A model generated the notes under the pieces. It searched no databases and was not told where the DNA came from. It was given only the letters and a program-made list of their open reading frames with translations. Shown here one piece after another: positions 52,369 to 62,264 of a stretch of DNA of 64,000 nt. Source of the stretch: Leptolyngbya sp. PCC 6406 (GTDB lineage Bacteria > Cyanobacteriota > Cyanobacteriia > Phormidesmidales > Phormidesmidaceae); NCBI RefSeq assembly GCF_000332095.2, contig NZ_KI913949.1, positions 1,148,291 through 1,212,290 on the forward strand. The letters are read 5' to 3'. Positions within the stretch are counted from its first letter, which is position 1; every line of letters begins with the position of its first letter. A program made the position numbers and the translations under genes.

Positions 52369-53043
52369 ATGAGGATCCTTTTAGTTGAAGATGATATTCC
52401 CCTGGCAGAAACACTGGCAGAGGCCATGACTGACCATCTGTATGTTGTTGACTTAGCAGAGGATGGTGAGCAAGGCTGGGATTGCGTCAAAGCCTTTGAC
52501 TACGATCTCATGTTGTTGGATGTAATGTTACCAGAAACAGACGGGCTGACTCTGTGCCAACGACTGCGATCCCACGGTTATCAAATTCCAGTGTTGATGA
52601 TTACAGCACGAGACACAATTAGCGACAAAATTACCGGGTTGGATGCCGGAGCTGATGATTACATCATCAAGCCAATTGATCTAGGAGAATTGTTTGCTCG
52701 CATTCGTGCTCTTCTCCGACGAGGCAGCAATATCACTCCTCCCATCCTAGAATGGGGTGATTTACAATTGAATCCCAGCACTTATGAAGTAAGTTACAAT
52801 CACCATCCTCTCCGGCTAACACCTAAGGAATTTAGTTTGTTAGAATTACTACTACGAAATAATCGCCGAGTTCTTAGCCGTAGCGTTATTATCGAACATC
52901 TCTGGAAAACCGAATCTTCTCCAGATGAACATACAATAAAAGTCCACATCAGAAGCTTAAGAAAAAAGCTCAAAGCCACTGGCGCAGATGAAGATTTTAT
53001 TGAGACGGTTCATAGCATTGGCTATCGTCTTAAGTCTCTTTAA
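52369..53043 (+). CDS. ccaR: CcaR-like OmpR-family response regulator
   Basis: 224 residues. Receiver domain: RILLVEDDIPLAETLAEAM, phospho-Asp in LMLLDVMLPETDGLTLC (about residue 51), Lys in YIIKPIDLGELFARIR. DNA-binding winged helix: LRLTPKEFSLLELLLRNNRR, VLSRSVIIEHLWK, HTIKVHIRSLRKKL. The sequence is very close in pattern to CcaR of Synechocystis (e.g. TARDTISDKITGLDAGADDY, STYEVSYN). It activates cpcL/pec-type genes under green light after phosphorylation by CcaS. Divergent from pecB with shared promoter. Confidence 0.87.
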   Translation: MRILLVEDDIPLAETLAEAMTDHLYVVDLAEDGEQGWDCVKAFDYDLMLLDVMLPETDGLTLCQRLRSHGYQIPVLMITARDTISDKITGLDAGADDYIIKPIDLGELFARIRALLRRGSNITPPILEWGDLQLNPSTYEVSYNHHPLRLTPKEFSLLELLLRNNRRVLSRSVIIEHLWKTESSPDEHTIKVHIRSLRKKLKATGADEDFIETVHSIGYRLKSL

Positions 53044-53440
53044 GTCACATCGATTTAATCTTGGATTACGGAGTATATCGAACCCAATGTAGAACCAGCG
53101 GCCTTTGTCATCGTTTCGGCCACCTTCATCCATTTGCTGGATAGTTCAAACAAACTATTCGATCTAAAGCCTTGTCCCACAAAGTTTACGGATTACTGAG
53201 AAAAATGCTTGCTCAGTCGGAGTGGCCGAAACGATAATTAACGCCCACAACAGTCCTGATGTTCTCAAATTATGTTTTAGCGAAGGAGGGGAAGTGAGTA
53301 GCAACGCGGTCGGGTAAAGGAAGGGGTTTTAGATATAGCTCCTTAGTGACTCTGGCTCTGTGCCCAAAAGGGTAGCAGCGGTGTTGAGATCTAGCGTTAA
53401 GGTCAGCATGACGACCTAAGACATCGGTTCTGCCTAAAGT
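53044..53440. other. Noncoding region after ccaR
   Basis: No gene is supported. AT-rich, without clear terminator except TTTACGGATTACTGAG-type short tracts. It leads into the 55-bp repeat at 53393-53447. Confidence 0.45.
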
Positions 53441-53447
53441 TTAGCCG
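53393..53447 (+). repeat. 55-bp exact repeat, copy 2
   Basis: Identical to 42230-42284 in the same orientation. Its right end coincides with the truncated 3' end of the VapC remnant. Confidence 0.9.
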
Positions 53448-53690
53448 TACAGTGCAATCAGCGGTGAATTGTTGATCGCGATCGCAAGATTCTCGGACTC
53501 TGACTGACTGACCCGCTGAACCACCTCAGCATATCCCCGCTGAAAGAGTGAAACAGGGTCGGTATCCAGAATCCAGAGGCTCACATTGAGGCATCCTCAA
53601 ACGAGTCGAGTTGCTGACGGTAAGTGTCCACCTCATCAACCACCTGATCAAACAATCAGTGCTCAACGGTTCCGGTACTTTATTTAGACG
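53441..53690 (-). pseudogene. Degraded VapBC toxin-antitoxin remnant
   Basis: GTG at 53584 begins SLWILDTDPVSLFQRGYAEV, the PIN-domain N-terminus of VapC, but the frame ends at 53441 after 47 residues. Just upstream (to 53581) lies an antitoxin tail, LFDQVVDEVDTYRQQLDSFE, overlapping by GTGA and broken by a TGA in front of it. Both genes are inactive. The PIN fragment ends in the 55-bp repeat. Confidence 0.75.
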
Positions 53691-53697
53691 CACATCC

Positions 53698-56600
53698 CTA
53701 AGGGTTTAGTAGCGTCTGGATCCTTTTGACCAGTTGCTTCATTCTGACCGGCTTACTTAAATAGTCAGTCGCACCAGCGGTAAGGCAACGATCGCGATCG
53801 CCGGACATGGCTAGGGCCGTCAGGGCGATCACAGGTATATCGGCTAGGTTTGGATCGCGGCGAATGTGGCTAATCGCCTCTAGTCCATCCATCCCCGGCA
53901 TTTGGATATCCATCAAAATTAGGTCAGGTCTTAGGCGCTGGGCTTTCTCGATCGCGGCTTGGCCGTTGTTGGCTATTGCTACCCGATAGCCCTTGGCCTC
54001 TAAATAGCTGACCATCGTGCTGATGCTGGCTTCGTTGTCTTCGGCCAGCAAAATTAGCGCCTTACTTTCAGGAATGGCCGCCTCCGTCTGGAGTGGCGTT
54101 GTGGCGGATAAGTCTGGTTGTGGGCCTAGGGGGGTGGGCAGCAGCGCGATCTCCACTCCATAGGGTAGGTCAAAGGTGAAACAACTTCCCACCCCCACTG
54201 CACTGGTGAGACCGACCTGCCCTCCGTGCAGCTCAACAATGCGCTTAACTAGGGCCAACCCTAACCCGGTGCCCTGGTATTGGCGGTTGAGGGCACTGTC
54301 CACCTGTACAAAGGGCTGAAACAGACGCTGCTGATCTTCAGGGGTGATGCCAATGCCGGTGTCGGTCACGGCAAATCGCAGATAGAGGGGCTCCTTGCTG
54401 GGTGGTGAGGGTGTGAGGGGGGTGACATCAAGGGTGATGTGTCCACCTTCGGGGGTGAATTTCACCGCATTGTTGAGCAAATTGATCAATACCTGCCGAA
54501 TACGCCGTTCATCTAAAGTAATCTCTGGCAAGTCGGGGGGCATATTGACGGTGAGTTGAATGCGCTTTTTGAAGGCGGGTTGCTTGACAAACGTGAGACT
54601 AGAGCGACACAGGAGGGCGATCTCAGTGGAGGTGTAGTCTAGCTCCATCTGACCAGCTTCAATCTTGGCCACATTTAGGACATCGTTGATCAACTCCAGC
54701 AGGTGTAAACCGCTGCGCTCGACGCTTTTCAGAGCTTTCAGTTGTTGGGGGTTAACTGGCCCAAATACGTCTTCTTCTTGCAGGCTCTCTGTCATGCCCA
54801 AGATGGTATTTAGGGGAGTGCGCAGTTCATGGCTCATATTGGCCAGAAATTCATCCTTGAGGCGGGTGGCGCGGATGAGCTCCTCGTTGCGTTCTGTAAG
54901 TTGGTGTTGCGCCTGCTGGCGTTCGGTGAGTTCCTGTTGCAACTGCTCAAACAGGTTGGACTGTTGAATGGCGATCGCGAGTTGGTTGGCAATTTGCTGC
55001 AAGAGCTGGGCCTCGTCTGCCTGCCACACCCGCTGGGTCTGGCAGGCATGGACCACTAGCACCCCCCACAGTTTATTGCTGCCTTCTGGGCAGACCCAGC
55101 GATGCTCCTCGACACTGCGTAACTCTTGCAGAATGGGGGCTACCATCTTGGACTGAATCTGTCCGGCTTGGGCATAGTCCACCAAACAATCCGTCCAAAT
55201 ATCATCCATCACGTCGGGCACAATGCGGGGTTGTCCCTGCCAGTAGTGTTCCAGAATGTCCAGAGGCCAGGTTTCACCTTCCCAGTGCATGGCCTTGAGG
55301 CTAGGCAGGTCGGGGGTGACGGCTTCTTCGACGATGCGGCTGTGGCCATCGTGGTAAACCTGAAACACAATCACCCGATCGCTGTGCAAAAGCTCCTGCA
55401 CTTGCTGGGTGGCGATCGCCAAAATTTCTGGCAGGTCGAGGGACTTGCGAATCTGCTGTAGGATCAGCTCCAAGGCTGTTTGCTGCCGCAGTTGCTGGGT
55501 GATGGTGGACTCTGCCCGCTGGCGTTCTTGCAGTTCGGCCTGGAGCTGCTCGTAGAGAATGGCTTGCTGAATGGCAATGGCTAACTGGTTGGCGAGTTGC
55601 TGCCCTAGGTCAACTTCAGATTGGTGCCAATGGCGGGGGCCATCACACTGATGGATGCACAGCAAGCCCCACAGCTCGTGGTTACAGAGCAACGGCATGA
55701 CTAGGTTAGCCCGCACCTGAAACTGGGCCAAAATGTCGGCATGGTAAGAGGTGAGACCAGGGTGGTAGATGTCATCCACCACCTGGTAGCGTCCTTGGGC
55801 ATAGAGGGTAGAATAGTTTTCGCCAAAACAGTGGTCATGGACTCGGATAGCCACCACGGAGGAAAGGCCATTCACCACCGATTCTGCTACAAATTCGCCA
55901 TCGTCGTAGCCAGTGTTGGGGTAGAACTTGAAAATGCCCACCCGGTCGGCCTGGAGACAGGTGCGAATTTCCTCGCAGGCGGTGTCAAAAATGGTTTGCA
56001 AGTCGAGGGATTCGCGAATGCGCTGGCTGATCTCCCGCAGTACGGTTTCGCGCGCGGCCTGCTGGCGAATAACTTCTTCACTGCGTTTACGCTCGGTGAT
56101 GTCTTCAGCAATGCCGGCTAGGCGGTAAATCTCTCCCTGGGCATTGCGGATGGGGAAGGCCCGATCATGAATCCAGCGCTGGGTGCCATCGGGGCGAATG
56201 ATTCGATATTCCTCGTCGAAGGTGCCTTGGATTTGTTTGGGAATAGCCGCTAACACCTGCTCCCGGTCGTCGGCATGGATCATCTCAACCCAGGCATCGG
56301 GGGTCACGTAGAGTTCGGTGCAGGGGCGACCCCAAATCCGCTCATAGGCAGGGCTGACATAGACCCGATCAGTGCGGTTCAGATGCAAAATCCAAAAGAC
56401 CGCATCGACCACTTCGGCGAGTTGGCGAAACTTTTCTTCACTTTCCCGCAGGGCCTCTTCTGCTTGTTTGCGATCGGTGATGTCTTGGAAGGTGCCGACA
56501 ATGCCGATGGCGTTCCCGGCTCCGTCCCGCAGGGGCAGTTTATTGGTTTCAATCCACCGCTGTTGGCTGCCCGCAGGGGTGACTGTTTCCTCAATTCCTA

Positions 56601-59600
56601 GCTTGGCAATGCCCGAGGTCATCACCTCGTAATCATCAGCGGTATAGCTTTCAGCTTCGGCTTGGGTAAAGCCGAGGTCGAAGTTGTTTTTACCAAGCAC
56701 ATCAGCAACTTCGGCAAACCCGGAGGCGGAAGCAAAGGGCTGGTTGCAGCCGAGGATCACCGACTGCCGATCTTTCCAAAATACGGACAGGGGTACGGTG
56801 TCGAGCACGGTTTGCAGTAACTGCTGGGAGTCTTGTAGGGCGGTTTCGTAGCGCTTGCGATCGCTAATATCCACCACCACACAAACACAACGACCATCAA
56901 TTGCAGAGAGCAACGCGACGCTGATTAAGACCGCGACGCGACGGCCATCTGGGCGCAGGTACTCTTTCTCCCAAGGCAAGATCTCGCCATAGCGTTGCAA
57001 TTGGTCGATCGCCCGTTGGTCGGCTTCAACGTACTCTGGAGGGGTGATCTGTGCCCAGTTGATGCGATGGGCCTCTAAGTCGGCCCGACTGTAGCCAATG
57101 AGGTCTAGGAAGCGATCGTTGGCATCGGTAACGTGACCGCTCAGGTCGGCAAACAGCATCCCCACCACGTTGGACTCGAATACTCGCCGAAAGCGGATCT
57201 CGCTGTCCCGTAGGGCTTGTTCCGCTTTCATGCGATCGCTGATATCAGTGAGGGTGCCCACGTACCCGGTCTGTGTTCCGTTGGCATCGGTTTCAACTAA
57301 AACCTGACAGTAGTACCAGACAATGCTGCCGTCATCGCGCAAAATTCGGGCTTCATTTTGAAACATTGTTACTGTGCCCGACTGTAACCATTGCTGGGTT
57401 TCAGTCTGGCTGCGCTCCCGATCATCAGGGTGAATGGTTTCTAGCCAGCGATCGCCCATGGCCGAGGCGATCGGTTTCCCGGTCATTTCACTCCAGCGCT
57501 CGTTGACGTAGGTGCATTGCCCTTGAAGATCGAAGCGAAAAATGGCTACGGGTGCTGCCTGAGCCAGCATGGCATAGCGCTGTTCGCTCTCTTTCAGGGC
57601 TGCTTCTGTCTGTTTGCGATCGCTGATATCCTCGCAAACACAAATCAGGAGGTTATCTGGCGAGAGTGTCAGCGACAAATGCTCAGGGAAGGTGGTCCCA
57701 TCTTTGCGAGTTGCCATCACTTCTCCCCGCCAAGACATTTGCTCGTATAAAGCAGGCCAAATTTCCTGATCAAACCGTTCTAGTTCCTCAGGAGAATAGA
57801 GAACGCGCCAACTTTGTCCAATCAGTTCTTGAGGACTTTGATAGCCAAATAGCTCTACATGGGAGGAGTTGAGATATAGGTAACGCTCATTCTGAAGAAT
57901 AGCGATGCCATTAATAGCGGCTTCGATTACCACCAACTGGCGTTGTAAGGCAATGTCGGCGTTTCGACGTTCGGTGATGTCTTGATAGGTGCCCAGAATC
58001 CCAATCACGTCTCCTGCCAGATTGCGGAGGGGCAATTTGTTAGTTTCCAACCAAATTTCTGCTCCGTCTTTTTGGTGCAGGGTTTCGACAATGCCCAGTT
58101 TGGCCTCGCCACTGTCTATGACGGCGCGATCGTCGGCGCGATAGGCTTCTGCCTCAGTTGCGCCCCAGGGTAGATCTAAGTCGGTTTTGCCCACCAATTC
58201 TGAGACAGAACTGAGGTCCGCATCCTGGAGAAAGCGTTGGTTGGCCCCAAGGTATTTGGAGGTTCGATCTTTCCAAAACACCGAGAGGGGCACGGTGTCC
58301 AAGATGGTTTGCAGAAATTGTTGAGATTCTTGCAGGGCGATTTCATAGCGCTTGCGATCGCTAATATCCACCACCACCCCCACACAACTCCCCTCCTCGC
58401 GAGACAGCACCGCCACCCCAATCAACACCGGAACGAGATGCCCATCTTTGTGGCGGTAGGCTTTTTCCCAAGGGGTGATGGCCTCGTGGTGCTGGAGGTG
58501 GGCGATCACAGCTTCGTCTTGGGCCTGATATTCCGATGGGGTTAAGTCGGCCCAGTTGAGGCAACAGCCCGACTCTAGCTCCTGGCGGCTATAGCCCAGC
58601 ATGTCTAAAAAGCGATCATTAGCGTCGCTGATGTGGCCACTGAAGTCGGCAAATATCATCCCCACCACGTTGGACTCGAATACTCGCCGAAAGCGGATTT
58701 CGCTGTCTCGTAGGGCTTGTTCCGCTTGCAGGCGTTCCCGAATATCGTGGAAGATGCCCTGAATAATGGTTTCTTCCCCCACCTCAATGACTGAGCCCGT
58801 GATATCCACCGGCACCCGTTGCCCATCCTGCCGCAGGATCTCAAAGTTTAAAACCTCTATTCGTCCCCCTTGGGCCAAGGATCCAAAGGCTTCTGACACA
58901 GTAGACAGAGCTTCTGGGGGGTGGAGCTGGGTGAAGTGCATCCCCACCAACTCATGGTGCTCGTACCCCATCAGATCTACGGCTTGAGGGTTGACCTCAA
59001 TCAGGTATCCCTCGGGATTGGCCAGCAGAATGGCGTCGCTGGCCCCTTCCATCAGGGCACGGTAGCGGGCTTCTCGCCGCTCTAGCTCTAGCTCTGCCGC
59101 TTTTCTAGCCGTGATATCTCGGAAGATGCCTCGGGTAGAGACGGGGCGTTGGCGACCGTCGGCCTCGGTGACAAACCGACAGTTGACATTCCCCTCTACC
59201 ACCACCCGTTGCCCTGACTTACCCACAAAGGTAAGTTCCATCGGATCTAAATGGGTGATATCCCCGGATTGCATTTGCGCGAATATCGCTTGGCAGTGGG
59301 GATGACAATCCGGCGCTAACACATCGAAACAAGTCAACTGTGCCACGTCATCGGTGGTGTACCCCAGCACAGTTTGCCAAGCGCGATTCACAAACTCAAA
59401 CCGCCCAGTGTCAATCTCCACCATTTGAATCAGGTCATTGGCATTATCCAAGAAGTCTTGCAGGAGAGCTTCCCGTTCAGCCAATGCTGCGGTGCGTTCT
59501 GCCACCCGAGATTCTAACTCCCCATTAAGCTGTTCTAGGGCCTGCGCCGTCATTAACCGCTCTAGTTCAGCTCCGGCACGGGCAGCAAAAATAGAGAGCA

Positions 59601-61941
59601 GGGTTTGCGCCCAATCCGGATCAGCCAAGGGGGCATCATGGAGAATGCAGAGATTGCCAATGGGATCTCCTGCTGCATTTTGCAGCCTGACTCCGAGATA
59701 ACTGTCTACCTGTAGGTCATGAAAAAGGGCATTGCCAGGGTACAGCGCTTGCACCCCCGAAGGGTGACAACAACTTCCCGTTTGGAGCGATTTGAAGCAA
59801 CAGGGGAGTTCATTGTAGGGCAGAAATAGAGGGGGGGAAAGTTCGCCATCGGCAAAAAAGGCCAAGACTTGAAAGCCCTCTGGCATCGCTTGATCAATCG
59901 AAACATAGCGAACCCCTAGGGCTGCGGAAATGTGGCGCACTAGGGCAGGGAAGAAGGCTTCCCCGGTCACAGCAGCAGTCCCTTCGATTACTTGGCGCAG
60001 AGCGGCTTCGGCCCGTTCGCGGCAAAGTTCGGCTTCTTGCTGTTGGGTAATGTCCTGGGCTGTACCCCGCGAGATCAGGGGAGCGCCGTCAGCACTATAG
60101 GTCGTTTCCCACCACTCCTGCATATACTTAATGCGACCATCGGGCATTTGCAGGCGATGCACTAGGCTAGTGGGCTGGCGACTGCGCAGATGGTTTGCAT
60201 AGGCTTCGTCAACGAGGGTGAGATCGTCGGGATGTACCAAACCGAGAAAGGTTTCATAGGAAGCACTGATTTGCTGCGCATCGATTTCGAGGATGCGAAA
60301 AACTTCCTCTGACCAGTAGAAGGTATGGCGCTGGAGATCCTGTTCCCAATTGCCGACATGGGCAAGGCGCTGGGCCTCTTGGAGACGCTTAGCTAGCAAC
60401 GTCGCATTGGCTTCAGCTCTCCGTCGGGCAATGGCACTGCCAATCGTGCCAGCGATCGACTTCAGGGCCGATTGAGTGCTGTTTTCCCAAACCCGTTCCT
60501 CGTGACAGTCATCAAATCCAACCATGCCCCAAAAATAGTCCTCAATAAAAATAGGGACTAGCAAAATGGACACAATGCCTTGGGGCCGTAGATGGGCTTG
60601 CTCCTCTTCGGGAAAGTCTTTGGTTAAACCACCCACGGTCTGACCCTGAGAAAGACTTTGATACCAGTTCGGAAGAACTTTATCAACCGGGATGTTTTGT
60701 AACTCAGGGTTGTCAATTTGGCGGGTTACGCCCTCAGCCACCCATTCCCAGCGCTGGCTTAGAACCATCTCCCCCGTTTTGGGGTGAGGATGATTTTCAA
60801 AAATATAGCTGCGATCGACTCTGAGGGCAGATCCTAAAGCATCCAACGCGGCCTGTACCGATTCGTGGCCATCTTGGAGGGTCATCAGATGGGTGGTCGC
60901 CAGGGCAAAGCCCTGTAACAGGCGATCGATTTCCGCCTGCATCCGTATCGCTTGGTTGCTCTCTGTTATGTGCCATTCCAACTCCGCCGACTGGCTCTGG
61001 AGCAGGGCAATCCGCTCCGTTTCTAGGTGTACTACCTTTTGCTCAAGCACCTCCGCCAGTTGGTACAGTTCGATTGGGTTAAAGGCTTGCAGCAGGCTGG
61101 TTTGGGTGACAATGCCCAGCAACTCCCCCTGCTCCCCCGCCACAATCACCCGGCGAATTCTGTGCTGCTCCATCACCTGCTGCACCGTCCACAGGGAGTC
61201 TTGGGGGGCAACGGCAAACACGGGGCTACTCATCACCGTTTGGGCCGTGGTTGTGGTCAAACTAAGCCCCAGAGCCTGGAACTGCACTAGATCTCGCTCT
61301 GTTAGCAGCCCTACCGCCCGCCGAAAGGGGGCATCGGTGCTACCACCCGGCAGCGTGATCACGACTGAACTCACCCGACGATCGGCCATCAGTTGCGCAA
61401 TTTCTAGCATGGCGCTATCGGGTGCCGCGCAGAGGACATCTGCGGTCATCACCTCTTGCACCAGCCGCAGCCGCAGCAAGTCCACGGGGCGGGTCAACTG
61501 CCGCAGGCTTTCGTGGGTGAGCAGACCCACCAGGCGATTCTGATCATCCACCACCGGCAGGTGACGAATGTGATGATGCTTTAACAGATGAATGGTGCTG
61601 AATAGGTCAGTGAGGTCAGATTGACGGTGGGTGATCACCGGCTGGGCCATGACTTCGGCTACTAAAAGTTGATCGAGGGGCTGCTGCTGGGCACTGAGGC
61701 GTACTACATCCCGCTCGGTCAAGATACCTGCCACCAGGTCGTTTTCCACTACTACCAGCACACAACTGGAGCGGTGCTCTAGGTGTAGATTGTCATTAGA
61801 AGTGGGGTTGCGGTCAGTAGAGCAAAGGGTGCGCACGCTGCTCATCAGGGCGATCGCATCCTGTACCAGAGTCTCTGGTGTAACGGTCAGGGGGCTGGGA
61901 ACAATCGCCGCTGTGAGATCAACTTTCATTGCCCTAATCAT
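53698..61941 (-). CDS. Giant CBS/GAF/PAS hybrid histidine kinase
   Basis: 2747 residues, no membrane segment. Order: four CBS units (1-290), GAF (about 345-500), PAS (545-640), GAF (655-810), PAS2-PAS10 (about 850-1955), GAF3 (1960-2150), GAF4 (2160-2350), HisKA with His in [14 protein letters not shown] (about 2369), HATPase ([25 protein letters not shown]), and a receiver (2628-2745; [12 protein letters not shown]). PAS8-9 repeat PAS4-5 ([20 protein letters not shown] in both). GAF3 is cyanobacteriochrome-like with a DHCF motif near 2036 but Tyr (LTSYHADIL, about 2065) in place of the bilin Cys. GAF4 keeps a Cys in WTDCLVDYA (about 2250). Probably a cytosolic integrator of adenylate (CBS), light and redox signals. 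Partner unknown. Confidence 0.88.
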   Translation of the reverse strand: MIRAMKVDLTAAIVPSPLTVTPETLVQDAIALMSSVRTLCSTDRNPTSNDNLHLEHRSSCVLVVVENDLVAGILTERDVVRLSAQQQPLDQLLVAEVMAQPVITHRQSDLTDLFSTIHLLKHHHIRHLPVVDDQNRLVGLLTHESLRQLTRPVDLLRLRLVQEVMTADVLCAAPDSAMLEIAQLMADRRVSSVVITLPGGSTDAPFRRAVGLLTERDLVQFQALGLSLTTTTAQTVMSSPVFAVAPQDSLWTVQQVMEQHRIRRVIVAGEQGELLGIVTQTSLLQAFNPIELYQLAEVLEQKVVHLETERIALLQSQSAELEWHITESNQAIRMQAEIDRLLQGFALATTHLMTLQDGHESVQAALDALGSALRVDRSYIFENHPHPKTGEMVLSQRWEWVAEGVTRQIDNPELQNIPVDKVLPNWYQSLSQGQTVGGLTKDFPEEEQAHLRPQGIVSILLVPIFIEDYFWGMVGFDDCHEERVWENSTQSALKSIAGTIGSAIARRRAEANATLLAKRLQEAQRLAHVGNWEQDLQRHTFYWSEEVFRILEIDAQQISASYETFLGLVHPDDLTLVDEAYANHLRSRQPTSLVHRLQMPDGRIKYMQEWWETTYSADGAPLISRGTAQDITQQQEAELCRERAEAALRQVIEGTAAVTGEAFFPALVRHISAALGVRYVSIDQAMPEGFQVLAFFADGELSPPLFLPYNELPCCFKSLQTGSCCHPSGVQALYPGNALFHDLQVDSYLGVRLQNAAGDPIGNLCILHDAPLADPDWAQTLLSIFAARAGAELERLMTAQALEQLNGELESRVAERTAALAEREALLQDFLDNANDLIQMVEIDTGRFEFVNRAWQTVLGYTTDDVAQLTCFDVLAPDCHPHCQAIFAQMQSGDITHLDPMELTFVGKSGQRVVVEGNVNCRFVTEADGRQRPVSTRGIFRDITARKAAELELERREARYRALMEGASDAILLANPEGYLIEVNPQAVDLMGYEHHELVGMHFTQLHPPEALSTVSEAFGSLAQGGRIEVLNFEILRQDGQRVPVDITGSVIEVGEETIIQGIFHDIRERLQAEQALRDSEIRFRRVFESNVVGMIFADFSGHISDANDRFLDMLGYSRQELESGCCLNWADLTPSEYQAQDEAVIAHLQHHEAITPWEKAYRHKDGHLVPVLIGVAVLSREEGSCVGVVVDISDRKRYEIALQESQQFLQTILDTVPLSVFWKDRTSKYLGANQRFLQDADLSSVSELVGKTDLDLPWGATEAEAYRADDRAVIDSGEAKLGIVETLHQKDGAEIWLETNKLPLRNLAGDVIGILGTYQDITERRNADIALQRQLVVIEAAINGIAILQNERYLYLNSSHVELFGYQSPQELIGQSWRVLYSPEELERFDQEIWPALYEQMSWRGEVMATRKDGTTFPEHLSLTLSPDNLLICVCEDISDRKQTEAALKESEQRYAMLAQAAPVAIFRFDLQGQCTYVNERWSEMTGKPIASAMGDRWLETIHPDDRERSQTETQQWLQSGTVTMFQNEARILRDDGSIVWYYCQVLVETDANGTQTGYVGTLTDISDRMKAEQALRDSEIRFRRVFESNVVGMLFADLSGHVTDANDRFLDLIGYSRADLEAHRINWAQITPPEYVEADQRAIDQLQRYGEILPWEKEYLRPDGRRVAVLISVALLSAIDGRCVCVVVDISDRKRYETALQDSQQLLQTVLDTVPLSVFWKDRQSVILGCNQPFASASGFAEVADVLGKNNFDLGFTQAEAESYTADDYEVMTSGIAKLGIEETVTPAGSQQRWIETNKLPLRDGAGNAIGIVGTFQDITDRKQAEEALRESEEKFRQLAEVVDAVFWILHLNRTDRVYVSPAYERIWGRPCTELYVTPDAWVEMIHADDREQVLAAIPKQIQGTFDEEYRIIRPDGTQRWIHDRAFPIRNAQGEIYRLAGIAEDITERKRSEEVIRQQAARETVLREISQRIRESLDLQTIFDTACEEIRTCLQADRVGIFKFYPNTGYDDGEFVAESVVNGLSSVVAIRVHDHCFGENYSTLYAQGRYQVVDDIYHPGLTSYHADILAQFQVRANLVMPLLCNHELWGLLCIHQCDGPRHWHQSEVDLGQQLANQLAIAIQQAILYEQLQAELQERQRAESTITQQLRQQTALELILQQIRKSLDLPEILAIATQQVQELLHSDRVIVFQVYHDGHSRIVEEAVTPDLPSLKAMHWEGETWPLDILEHYWQGQPRIVPDVMDDIWTDCLVDYAQAGQIQSKMVAPILQELRSVEEHRWVCPEGSNKLWGVLVVHACQTQRVWQADEAQLLQQIANQLAIAIQQSNLFEQLQQELTERQQAQHQLTERNEELIRATRLKDEFLANMSHELRTPLNTILGMTESLQEEDVFGPVNPQQLKALKSVERSGLHLLELINDVLNVAKIEAGQMELDYTSTEIALLCRSSLTFVKQPAFKKRIQLTVNMPPDLPEITLDERRIRQVLINLLNNAVKFTPEGGHITLDVTPLTPSPPSKEPLYLRFAVTDTGIGITPEDQQRLFQPFVQVDSALNRQYQGTGLGLALVKRIVELHGGQVGLTSAVGVGSCFTFDLPYGVEIALLPTPLGPQPDLSATTPLQTEAAIPESKALILLAEDNEASISTMVSYLEAKGYRVAIANNGQAAIEKAQRLRPDLILMDIQMPGMDGLEAISHIRRDPNLADIPVIALTALAMSGDRDRCLTAGATDYLSKPVRMKQLVKRIQTLLNP

Positions 61942-62264
61942 GAGTTTGGGTTATCCGCAGCCATAAATTTAGCTGGTATCAAAAGACACATGTATGAAGT
62001 CACGATCATAGGTCACAATTTGGTTTTAGTGTAGTTTCGATCCCCCCGACGGGGGTGAGCTGGGAGGCTGGTCAGTGCGATCGTTATCCATGGGTCACCG
62101 GGTTGCTCGGTGAGCGGGTAGCCGATATTGGGGAGGGGAGGGTGGAGGGATTTTGTGAAACCTGAGCGGAGTCGAAGGGTGGAGGGATTTTGTGAAACCT
62201 GAGCGGAGTCGAAGGGTGAAGGGATTTTGTGAAACCTGAGCGGAGTCGAAGGGTGAAGGGTGGG
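61942..62264. other. Gap with 37-bp tandem repeat at 62135-62262
   Basis: No gene. Three copies of a 37-bp unit (GGGATTTTGTGAAACCTGAG with CGGAGTCGAAGGGTG, starts 62147, 62184, 62221) and a partial fourth. The first 180 bases should hold the kinase promoter. Confidence 0.85.

Noticed and set aside
55126-56128. Several plus-strand frames inside the giant kinase gene
   Set aside because: They are antisense shadows of PAS/GAF coding sequence without ribosome sites or families.
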